Source: Gammaproteobacteria bacterium
GTDB taxonomy: Bacteria > Pseudomonadota > Gammaproteobacteria > Steroidobacterales > Steroidobacteraceae
Assembly (NCBI GenBank): GCA_027451085.1
Contig: DAIDKA010000337.1
Span: 1-9,209, forward strand
Direction of reading: 5' to 3'
DNA length: 9,209 bases
How positions within the stretch are numbered: the first letter of the stretch is position 1; each line of letters opens with the position of its first letter. The notes beneath the pieces are model-generated. The model had not been told where the DNA came from. It saw only the letters and a program-made list of their open reading frames with translations, and searched no databases. The position numbers and the translations under genes are program-made. Positions 1 through 5,496 of this stretch are shown here, piece after piece.

Positions 1-270
1 TTCACCGACGAGGAAGACGCCCTGCACCGCGCCAACGACACCCGTTACGGACTGTCCGGCTCAGTGTGGAGCCGCGATCCTGAGCGCGCCGCGAAACTCG
101 CCGCGCGGCTCGAGGTCGGCACAGCCTGGGCCAACCAGCACCGCGCGACCTCCGCCACCATTCCCTTCGGCGGTGCCAAGGAGTCCGGCATGGGGCGCCA
201 GTACCACTCGCTCGGCCTCAAGGGCTACATGGAACCGCGGGTGATCAGCGTCCTCAAGACCCCCGCCTGA
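1..270 (+). CDS. Aldehyde dehydrogenase, C-terminal end (5'-truncated by window)
   Basis: Frame 1 is open from the first base to TGA at 268-270, giving the last 89 residues of a protein that begins outside the window. The fragment reads like the C-terminal end of the NAD(P)-dependent aldehyde dehydrogenase superfamily. It has an 'ANDTRYGLSGSVWSRD' segment, then 'GTAWANQH', then the family hallmark 'PFGGAKESGMGR', and ends with a 'GYMEPRVISV' tail, which in this family belongs to the oligomerisation strand. The catalytic Cys and Glu lie upstream and are not visible, so substrate and cofactor cannot be assigned. The stop codon directly abuts the stop of the opposing copB gene with no base between them. 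It is probably unrelated in function to the copper genes. Family assignment is secure; subfamily is not. Confidence 0.9.
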   Translation, partial: FTDEEDALHRANDTRYGLSGSVWSRDPERAAKLAARLEVGTAWANQHRATSATIPFGGAKESGMGRQYHSLGLKGYMEPRVISVLKTPA

Positions 271-1044
271 TCACCACCACGCGCGGATGCCCAGGGCCGC
301 CCGCCAGCCGGCGATGCTGCCGGTGGCGTCGGTCCCGCAGATGCGCTGGTACACCAGCCCCGCGTAGGGCGCGAACCTGCGGCTGATCTCATAGCGCAGC
401 CGCAGCCCCGCCTCGATATCCGACAGCCCCGCGGCCACCTGCCGCTGCGGGTCGGCGCGGGTGTAGGCATTCAACTCCACACTGGGAGTGAGGATGAACC
501 GCTGCGTGAGCAGCAGCTCGTGGCTGAGCGTGGTGCGCGCCGCAAAGTGCCCGCCATCACTCGCATACACCGTGGCGGACACATCAAAAAAGTACGGCGC
601 CACGCCCTCGATCCCGATCGCGCCCCAGCCACGCCCAGGCTCGGAATCCAGGTCGTAGCGCAGGCCGGCCTGCAGATCGAAGAACTCACTGACGGGATGG
701 TCGTACAGCAGTTCCTGGTCGCCCTCCTGCACATGCCCGTTCCACACCTGCCCCTCGGTCCTGAACCACAGCCGCTCGGCATCGGTCCCCACCCAGGCCT
801 CCCCCTCCCAGTTCATTTCAGCGCCCGGACTGCCGCCGAACAGACCTTCGAGCTCATTGAACAGCGCATGGAAGTACACCCGGTTGTCATCGACCGGCGG
901 CCCGAACGGCGCGGCCGCCTCGGCGCCGCCCGCCGCGGATTGCCCGGCGGACGCCGCGGCTTCCTGGGCGTGAGCCGCTGGCGGCTGCAGCCCCGGCATG
1001 GCCAGCAGCAGCGCCACGGCCGCACCCCCCAACCCGCGGCTCAC
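271..1044 (-). CDS. copB: Copper resistance protein B (outer-membrane CopB/PcoB family)
   Basis: 257 residues from a GTG start that overlaps the copA stop in a GTGA tetranucleotide (1041-1044), so translation is probably coupled to copA. Residues 1-26 form a Sec signal peptide ending AHA before QEAA. An Ala/Gly-rich linker follows, then from about residue 51 the family block 'VDDNRVYFHALFNELEG'. The remainder alternates polar and hydrophobic residues (WEGEAWVG, RLWFRTEGQVW, LQAGLRYDLD, GLRLRYEISRRFAPYAGLVYQR, LGIRAWW) as expected of a beta-barrel ending in an aromatic residue. CopB proteins act in the outer membrane alongside CopA in copper resistance; the mechanism is not settled. Unusual here: the linker between signal peptide and barrel has no Met- or His-rich copper-binding stretch, and there is a Cys at 236 in the C-terminal region. 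The gene is last in the operon and convergent to the aldehyde dehydrogenase. Confidence 0.9.
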   Translation of the reverse strand: MSRGLGGAAVALLLAMPGLQPPAAHAQEAAASAGQSAAGGAEAAAPFGPPVDDNRVYFHALFNELEGLFGGSPGAEMNWEGEAWVGTDAERLWFRTEGQVWNGHVQEGDQELLYDHPVSEFFDLQAGLRYDLDSEPGRGWGAIGIEGVAPYFFDVSATVYASDGGHFAARTTLSHELLLTQRFILTPSVELNAYTRADPQRQVAAGLSDIEAGLRLRYEISRRFAPYAGLVYQRICGTDATGSIAGWRAALGIRAWW

Positions 1045-2750
1045 GACACCAGCACCGTGCGGAACATTCCGGCTTCCATGTGGTACATCAGATGGCAGTG
1101 GAAGGCCCAGTGACCCGGCGTGTCGGCCGTGAACACAAAGCTCAGGCGCTCGGCCGGCTTGACGTTGACGGTGTGTTTGAGCGGCAGCTTTCCAGTCCGC
1201 CCGTTTTCCAGCGAGAACAGGAAGCCATGCAGATGGATCGGGTGCTCCATCATGGTGTCGTTGATCAGCACGAACCGCACCCGCTCCCCCAGCTTCACGT
1301 ATATCGGGTCCGCATCGGAGAATTTCCTGCCGTCGAAGCCCCAGATGAAGCGCTGCATGTTGCCGGTGAGGTGCAGCACGATCTCCCGGTCCACGGGCCG
1401 CATCTGCGGGTCCGGATGCACCGCCGCAAGGTCGGTGTAGAGCAGCACCCGCCGCCCGTTGTCTTGCAGTCCGGTGCCCGGCTCTCCCAGGCGGCTCTTC
1501 GACATGTCCATACCGGCCATGCCCGGCATGGACATCGCCATGTCCGCCATGGAACGCAACGGCGCCGGATCGAGCGCCGGCACCACTGCGTTCATGCCCG
1601 CGTGCGGCGCCAGCGTCCCGCGCGCATACCCGCTGCGGTCCTGGGCCTGCGCGAATATCGTGTAGGCCGCGTGATCGCGGATCTCGACGAGCACATCGTA
1701 GGTTTCCGCCACACCCATGCGGAACTCATCGACGGTCACCGGCTCGACCTCGCTGCCGTCGGCCGCGACGATGGTCAGGGGCAGTCCCGGGATGCGCACG
1801 TCAAAGGTCGTCATGGAGGACGCATTGATGAAACGCAGCCGCAGCCGTTCGCCCGGCTTGAAAACCCCGGTCCAGTTGCCCGTGGGCGGCAGTCCGTTGA
1901 CCAGGTAGGTATACGCCGGCCCACCCACATCCATGATGTCTGTGGGATCCATACGCATCCGGTCCCACATCAGGCTCTCGTCCACTGCCGCCTTCAGCCC
2001 GTGCGCGCGGGCGTCGTCCACGAACGTGCCCAGGGTGCGCTGCCGGTGGTTGTAGTAGTCGCTTTGCTGTTTGAGGTTGGCAAGCACCTGCATCGGGTCC
2101 TGGTCCGTCCAGTCGGACAGCATCACCACGTGGTCCCGGTCATAAGTGAAGGACTCATGGCCGCGTGGTTCCAGGATCAGCGGCCCATAAAGTCCGGTCT
2201 GCTCCTGCATGCCACTGTGGCTGTGATACCAGTACGTGCCATGCTGGACGATGGGGAAGCGGTACGTGAATGTCTCCCCGGGAGCAATGCCGCGAAAACT
2301 CAGGCCTGGCACCCCGTCCTGGTCAGCGGGCAGACGCAGTCCGTGCCAGTGGATGGAACTGGGTTCCCGCAGGCGGTTGGTGACATTGATGGTGACATTC
2401 TCACCCTCCCGCAAACGCAGGACGGGCGCCGGCGCCGAACCATTCACCGCGGTGGCCGTGCGCAGCCGGCCCGTGACATTGAAGGCGACGGACGCGATCA
2501 CCAGCTCAAGACGGATGCCGCCCGGCGCCGGCACGCTCGCCGGCGCCTGCGCCTGCGCCTGCGCCTGCGCCAGAACAGGGTCGCGTGAAGATGCGCCCAG
2601 GCCCAGCGCGCTCACCGCCAGCCCCTGGACGAACCGCCGCCGCCCCGGGCGCGCCAGCGGCAGCTCCTGGATTACTGCAGCCGTGCCCGGCCCCATGTCC
2701 TCGGGTTTCATAAGGACCAGTACGCAGCCGCGGCTGCTATCCCTCGGCAT
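1041..2750 (-). CDS. copA: Multicopper oxidase, CopA/PcoA copper resistance family, Tat-exported
   Basis: 569 residues. All copper-ligand motifs of a three-cupredoxin-domain oxidase are present: HWH (H134, H136), HSH (H176, H178), HPIHLHG (H503, H506, H508) and HCHLMYHMEAGM (H551, C552, H553, H557, M562). Types 1, 2 and 3 copper sites should therefore be intact. A twin-arginine signal (RRRFVQGL from residue 37) predicts export of folded protein to the periplasm, where CopA-type enzymes oxidise or sequester Cu(I). Residues 401-416 hold seven Met, a short form of the Met-rich loop of this family. The length is slightly below that of PcoA (about 605). The start is uncertain: ATG 2750 overlaps the sigma gene by 14 bp, but ATGs at 2711 and 2696 would give a more usual N-region, and none has a strong ribosome site. 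A hexanucleotide repeat encodes (AQ)n at the signal-peptide end. Confidence 0.95.
   Translation of the reverse strand: MPRDSSRGCVLVLMKPEDMGPGTAAVIQELPLARPGRRRFVQGLAVSALGLGASSRDPVLAQAQAQAQAPASVPAPGGIRLELVIASVAFNVTGRLRTATAVNGSAPAPVLRLREGENVTINVTNRLREPSSIHWHGLRLPADQDGVPGLSFRGIAPGETFTYRFPIVQHGTYWYHSHSGMQEQTGLYGPLILEPRGHESFTYDRDHVVMLSDWTDQDPMQVLANLKQQSDYYNHRQRTLGTFVDDARAHGLKAAVDESLMWDRMRMDPTDIMDVGGPAYTYLVNGLPPTGNWTGVFKPGERLRLRFINASSMTTFDVRIPGLPLTIVAADGSEVEPVTVDEFRMGVAETYDVLVEIRDHAAYTIFAQAQDRSGYARGTLAPHAGMNAVVPALDPAPLRSMADMAMSMPGMAGMDMSKSRLGEPGTGLQDNGRRVLLYTDLAAVHPDPQMRPVDREIVLHLTGNMQRFIWGFDGRKFSDADPIYVKLGERVRFVLINDTMMEHPIHLHGFLFSLENGRTGKLPLKHTVNVKPAERLSFVFTADTPGHWAFHCHLMYHMEAGMFRTVLVS
2543..2571. 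repeat. Hexanucleotide tandem repeat (GCGCCT, about 4.8 copies) inside copA
   Basis: Four exact GCGCCT units (2543-2548, 2549-2554, 2555-2560, 2561-2566) are followed by GCGCC. On the coding (minus) strand this gives the Ala-Gln dipeptide series at residues 61-69 of CopA, just after the hydrophobic core of the Tat signal and in the expected signal-peptidase region (AxA motifs). Copy changes of six bases would keep the reading frame. Confidence 0.9.
2724..2737. repeat. Perfect 14-bp palindrome at the sigma/copA junction
   Basis: GCAGCCGCGGCTGC is its own reverse complement. It begins at the sigma-factor stop codon and lies between the two candidate copA starts (2750 and 2711). As RNA it could form a 5-bp GCAGC/GCTGC stem with a CGCG loop. 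A role in coupling or uncoupling copA translation is conceivable but untested; no T-run follows, so it is not a terminator. Confidence 0.6.
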
Positions 2751-3300
2751 CAGGCTCGGGCGGTTCGCCCAGGACCAGCGCCAGTTTCTGCCTGGCCCGG
2801 CGGATGCGCAGTTCCACGGCCTTGGCGCTGATCCCGAGCTGCTGCGCCACTTGCTGCTGCGTCATGCCGCCCGCCAGCAGCAACAGCAGCGGCTCCTTGT
2901 ACTGCCTCGGAAGTTGCGAGATCTCCCGGTCCAGACGCCGCAGGCGCTGTTCCAGGCGCTGCTGCGGATCTTCATCCAGCACAGGGTGTTCCTCGGCCCC
3001 TAACAACGCCAGAACACGCCGGCGCACGGCATTGCGACGGCCGCGGTCACGACACTTGTTCAACGCGATGGCGTACAGCCAGGCCGCAAACGGCTGGCCG
3101 GGCTTAAAGCTGCGCAGGCCGAGCCAGGCGGACACAAACGCGTCCTGGACCACGTCATAGGCTTCGTCGGCGTCCCCCACGTAGCGACGCACAAAACGGT
3201 ACAGGGGGTCCTTGTACAGCCGGACCAGCTGCTCAAACGCCGGACGGTCGCCCGACTGCGCCACCTGCGCCAGCCGCCCGGAGCCCTCCGCCTGCGTCAC
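2737..3300 (-). CDS. ECF (extracytoplasmic function) RNA polymerase sigma factor
   Basis: 187 residues with only regions 2 and 4 of sigma-70, as in ECF sigma factors. Region 2 spans about residues 18-88 ('AFEQLVRLYKDPLYRFVRRYVGD' and region 2.2-like 'YDVVQDAFVSAW'). An acidic/Arg-rich linker follows. Region 4 spans about 117-173, with the helix-turn-helix 'MTQQQVAQQLGISAKAVELRIRRARQKL' split by 'GIS'. The start is GTG, within a GTGA overlap (3297-3300) with the stop of the upstream sensor gene. The 3' end overlaps the annotated copA start by 14 bp. Third place after a small membrane protein and a CnrX-like sensor matches cnrH in cnrYXH. I infer that it is held by the CnrY-like protein and directs transcription of this operon. 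Sigma identity is secure; target promoters and the metal signal are inferred. Confidence 0.93.
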   Translation of the reverse strand: MTQAEGSGRLAQVAQSGDRPAFEQLVRLYKDPLYRFVRRYVGDADEAYDVVQDAFVSAWLGLRSFKPGQPFAAWLYAIALNKCRDRGRRNAVRRRVLALLGAEEHPVLDEDPQQRLEQRLRRLDREISQLPRQYKEPLLLLLAGGMTQQQVAQQLGISAKAVELRIRRARQKLALVLGEPPEPDAEG

Positions 3301-3740
3301 GCCTGATCCGATTCGAGAGCATGGCTCACAGCCTGGTCAAACCGCCGCACCTGCTCCGGCGTGAGCACCGTGCGCATCTCAAACACATGGCGGATGGTCT
3401 GCTCCTGCAGGGCTCCCATCGCCTGGTGAAAGTGCTCGATGGCGCGCTGCGCGTCGGGACCATAGCCGTGCTGGGTGCGGATGGCCGTGGCCAGTTCCCG
3501 GTTGGCCGCGCGCATCTGGTCTTCGAGCGCTTTGCGACGCTGGCCGAAATCGCTCTCCATCGCCTCGATCTGCTGCTGCTGCTGCGCCGACAGCTTCAGT
3601 TCATGGTGCAGAACCTGGTCGAGACTGGCGTCGGAACGCGACTGGTGCAGGCCATAACGCACGCCCAGCCAGCCGCCCGCGGCGCCGGCCAGGACGGTGG
3701 CGGCCAGCATGAGCACCACCGTCCGTGACAGGCCGCTCAT
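3297..3740 (-). CDS. CnrX-like periplasmic heavy-metal sensor, membrane anchored
   Basis: 147 residues starting at ATG 3738-3740, preceded by a good ribosome site (GGGAGGG about 5 bases upstream) and overlapping the stop of the upstream gene as ATGA (3737-3740). An N-terminal membrane segment (residues 7-27) anchors a periplasmic four-helix domain of the CnrX/Spy/ZraP type, including a Q-rich turn at 53-57 and the family-like strings 'RAANRELATAIR' and 'VLTPEQVRRFDQA'. From memory, metal ligands of C. metallidurans CnrX are H42, H46, E63, H119 and M123. Here H45/H46, E62, H118 and M122 (HVFEM) fall at almost the same numbers. The first His has no exact i-4 partner (D41 or Q42). The expected role is to sense a periplasmic metal and relay it to the anti-sigma. 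Copper as ligand is inferred only from context. A longer upstream reading to 3941 lacks domain support and would overlap the upstream gene. Confidence 0.82.
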   Translation of the reverse strand: MSGLSRTVVLMLAATVLAGAAGGWLGVRYGLHQSRSDASLDQVLHHELKLSAQQQQQIEAMESDFGQRRKALEDQMRAANRELATAIRTQHGYGPDAQRAIEHFHQAMGALQEQTIRHVFEMRTVLTPEQVRRFDQAVSHALESDQA

Positions 3741-4015
3741 GGCGCCCTCCCGCTCAGCAGCGTGGCAGGACTCAACGACATGTGCGGGGAGAACACATCG
3801 ACACCACGATCGTGCAGGCTGCCAAGGTACTTTCCGGCCGCGACCGACCCCGTGAGGACCACGGCCAGTACGACGCCCTGGACGGCCAGCAGCCGCCGGA
3901 CCGCCGTCCGCCGTTGTTCGCGCGCCGCCAGCGCCGCCCACACATCCACCTCCAGGCCACCGAGCGGATGATCGGCCTGCTGCGCCATCACCCTGCGGAT
4001 TTCTTCGTCGATCAT
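3737..4015 (-). CDS. Small single-span membrane protein, probable CnrY-like anti-sigma factor
   Basis: 92 residues from ATG 4013-4015, with AAGGGG (4022-4027) six bases upstream as ribosome site. The N-terminal 41 residues are cytosolic-looking and charged ('MIDEEIRRVMAQQ', 'LEVDVWAALAAREQRR'). One hydrophobic span (about 43-61) follows, then a periplasmic tail of about 30 residues containing 'FSPHMSLSPATLL'. This architecture, and its place as first gene before a CnrX-like sensor and an ECF sigma factor, match CnrY, whose short N-terminus wraps the sigma factor CnrH. I do not recognise strong sequence similarity, as is normal for these short proteins, so the call rests mainly on topology and gene order. 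ATGA overlap with the next gene implies matched synthesis. An upstream in-frame extension to 4135 would run through the promoter region and is rejected. Confidence 0.7.
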   Translation of the reverse strand: MIDEEIRRVMAQQADHPLGGLEVDVWAALAAREQRRTAVRRLLAVQGVVLAVVLTGSVAAGKYLGSLHDRGVDVFSPHMSLSPATLLSGRAP

Positions 4016-4135
4016 GATCAACCCCTTGCTGGCACGGCCCGTATGCCTATTATTACGCGCAAACCGCCATCCACCCTCCTCCGAGGGGCCTGTACGGCCT
4101 GCCAGCCAGCACGCGTCACCCCGAGGGGGAACCAC
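4016..4135. promoter_or_regulatory. Divergent control region between the sensor/sigma/copAB operon and copCD
   Basis: 120 bp separate the two divergent starts. The region is GC-rich except for the island around TATTATTA (4048-4055), the natural place for one or both -10 elements. An 8-bp direct repeat CCGAGGGG occurs at 4081-4088 and 4121-4128, exactly 40 bp apart; the second copy is also the copC ribosome site. An ECF-style pair, CAACC (4019-4023) with CGTATG 16 bp further, is possible on the plus strand, but its -35 lacks the usual GG and I do not press it. No convincing CueR or CopR box is visible. Confidence 0.6.
4026..4053 (+). promoter_or_regulatory. Candidate sigma-70-like promoter for copCD
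   Basis: TTGCTG (4026-4031) and TATTAT (4048-4053) with a 16-bp spacer resemble -35 and -10 hexamers (four and five of six matches). Transcription would begin near 4060, leaving a leader of about 75 bases to the copC start at 4136. The -35 touches the ribosome site of the divergent operon, so the two promoters would overlap. Confidence 0.45.
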
Positions 4136-4552
4136 ATGCGACGCGTATCAGCCTCATCAGCCAACCGGAAGATCTCAAGCATGTACAGCGCCCCGCGTCC
4201 CTTGTGCACCACCGCAGCCGCTGCGATCCTCGCCCTGCTGGGTGCTTCGCAGGCCTGGGCACATGCCCGGCTTACGGCCTGCGACCCGGCCACCAATGCC
4301 ACCGTCAGCGCGCCCAGGACCCTGCATCTGGAATTCAGCGAGGCGCTGGCGCGCAAGTTCTCAACGGTCTCTCTGAGTGATGCAGGCGGCCATCCGGTGG
4401 CGCTCGCGCTGCTCGACAGCAAGGACGCCAGGGCAATGGACGCCGCGCTGCGCGCGCCCCTGGCGCCCGGTCACTACACTGTGTCCTGGACAGCCGTATC
4501 CAGCGATGACGGTCACCGCAAGACCGGCAGTTACAGCTTCACGGTCCGCTGA
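4136..4552 (+). CDS. copC: Periplasmic copper-binding protein CopC (Cu(II)-site type)
   Basis: 138 residues from ATG 4136, which has the strong ribosome site GAGGGGGA eight bases upstream. An internal ATG at 4181 would give a neater 27-residue signal peptide. Either way cleavage after 'ASQAWA' leaves a 96-residue mature protein beginning His-Ala-Arg-Leu, the invariant CopC N-terminus. In mature numbering, His1, Glu27, Asp83 and His85 ('SDDGH') are present, the positions known for the high-affinity Cu(II) site of Pseudomonas CopC. The Met-rich loop used for Cu(I) by PcoC is absent; the mature protein has a single Met. The protein should bind Cu(II) in the periplasm and work with CopD, whose gene starts three bases after the stop. 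Cys7 of the mature protein is unusual. The longer start adds a basic, Ser-rich stretch before the hydrophobic core. Confidence 0.93.
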   Translation: MRRVSASSANRKISSMYSAPRPLCTTAAAAILALLGASQAWAHARLTACDPATNATVSAPRTLHLEFSEALARKFSTVSLSDAGGHPVALALLDSKDARAMDAALRAPLAPGHYTVSWTAVSSDDGHRKTGSYSFTVR

Positions 4553-4555
4553 CCC

Positions 4556-5476
4556 ATGATCGACGCGGCGCTCTGGGCGGCGCGGCTGCTGCAATTCGCC
4601 TGCTCCCTGGGCATCTTCGGGGTCGTGATCTTCCACCTGTATGAACGCGAACCGGCACTGCCCGGCGCAGGCCGGGCGCCGCAATCCGCCCTGCCGCGGT
4701 GGCTGCTGCCACTGGCAGCAGCCATCGGCGCTCTGTCCACGCTCGCCTGGCTGTCCTGCGAAGCCGCCACCATCGCCGGCTCCCCGTTCGCTGTGGCCGA
4801 AGTTGTCACCGGCACCCGCATCGGATTCATCCTGGTCGCGCGCGCCCTGCTGTTCGCCGCCATGCTGGTGCTGCTCCCGTTGCTGCCGGAGCGAGCGCGC
4901 TGGATCAGTTCAGGAGTGCTTGCAGGTCTCATCACCGCCAGTTTTGCGTGGACCGGCCATGGTTCGGCGGGCGACGGGGCCGCAGGGCGCCTGCATCAGG
5001 CTGCAGACGCCCTGCACCTGCTTGCTGCTGGCGCCTGGATCGGCGCCCTGGTGGAGTTTTGCGCCCGGGTGAGGCTCGGACTGCGGACGTCAGACACCAC
5101 GCCCGCGCGCGCCCTGCTGCTGGGCCTGTCACGGTTTTCAGCAACCGGCCCAGCCATCGTCGCAGTGCTGGTTGTCACAGGCGTCATCAACAGCTGGGTT
5201 CTGATCGGCCCACGGAACCTGGCCCTGCTGTTCACGACACCGTACGGCCTTGCGCTCATGGTGAAGCTGGGGCTGTTCGCAGGCATGCTGGCGCTGGCCG
5301 CGATCAACCGCCGCCGGCTCACGCCGCGGCTGCAGGCGGTGCTGGGCGCAGAAGCTGATGCTGATGCGGCTTTGAAGGCCCTGCGTCGCAGCCTGATCGC
5401 TGAAACCGCGCTCGGACTGCTGGTGCTGGCCGCGGTGGCCTGGCTGGGAGTACAGGTGCCACCCGCGGACGCCTGA
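4556..5476 (+). CDS. copD: Copper resistance protein CopD, inner-membrane
   Basis: 306 residues with about eight hydrophobic spans, as expected of the CopD/PcoD family. Supporting motifs are an early 'FACSLGIFGVVIFHLYE', the central 'WTGHG' (H135) followed by 'LHQAADALHLLAAGAWIGAL' with H147 and H154, and late 'LVVTGVINSW', 'YGLALMVKLGL' and 'NRRRLTPRL', all characteristic of the CopD domain. The protein lies in the inner membrane and is thought to move copper delivered by CopC, or help handle it, between periplasm and cytoplasm; direction is debated for the family. It starts three bases after the copC stop with no evident ribosome site of its own, so it is probably translated by reinitiation. 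The usual length for the family is near 300 residues, so it looks complete. It is convergent with lptG, 20 bp away. Confidence 0.93.
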   Translation: MIDAALWAARLLQFACSLGIFGVVIFHLYEREPALPGAGRAPQSALPRWLLPLAAAIGALSTLAWLSCEAATIAGSPFAVAEVVTGTRIGFILVARALLFAAMLVLLPLLPERARWISSGVLAGLITASFAWTGHGSAGDGAAGRLHQAADALHLLAAGAWIGALVEFCARVRLGLRTSDTTPARALLLGLSRFSATGPAIVAVLVVTGVINSWVLIGPRNLALLFTTPYGLALMVKLGLFAGMLALAAINRRRLTPRLQAVLGAEADADAALKALRRSLIAETALGLLVLAAVAWLGVQVPPADA

Positions 5477-5496
5477 TGCCAGGGGCAGCCGCGGCG

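Noticed and set aside
520..1113. A 197-residue open frame on the plus strand opposite copB
   Set aside because: Low-complexity Arg/Pro/Gly/His composition typical of an antisense shadow, no ribosome site, and copB is clearly the real gene.
1080..2588. A 502-residue open frame on the plus strand opposite copA
   Set aside because: It mirrors the copA coding strand in a GC-rich genome, is rich in His/Arg/Val/Gln with no domain resemblance, and the opposite strand carries every multicopper oxidase motif.
3567..3584. CTG/CAG triplet run inside the CnrX-like gene as a possible variable repeat
   Set aside because: It merely encodes five glutamines in a helix turn of this Gln-rich family and is short; nothing suggests variation.
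3741..3941. N-terminal extension of the CnrX-like sensor to a start at 3941
   Set aside because: The added 67 residues are Gly/Arg-rich without domain character and lie over the CnrY-like gene. ATG 3740 has a strong ribosome site and directly precedes the membrane anchor.
4085..4101. GGCCTG repeated with a 9-bp period around TGTACGG, considered as a copper-regulator box
   Set aside because: It does not match CueR, CopR or CopY-type sites, and short GC-rich repeats are expected by chance here.
3725..4135. Upstream extension of the copC frame by 137 residues
   Set aside because: It would cross the divergent promoter region and the opposite-strand regulator gene, and would bury the signal peptide. 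ATG 4136 has a good ribosome site.
5477..5496. Possible terminator between copD and lptG (TGCC-AGG-GGCA)
   Set aside because: The stem is only four base pairs and no T-run follows on either strand, so it cannot be called an intrinsic terminator.
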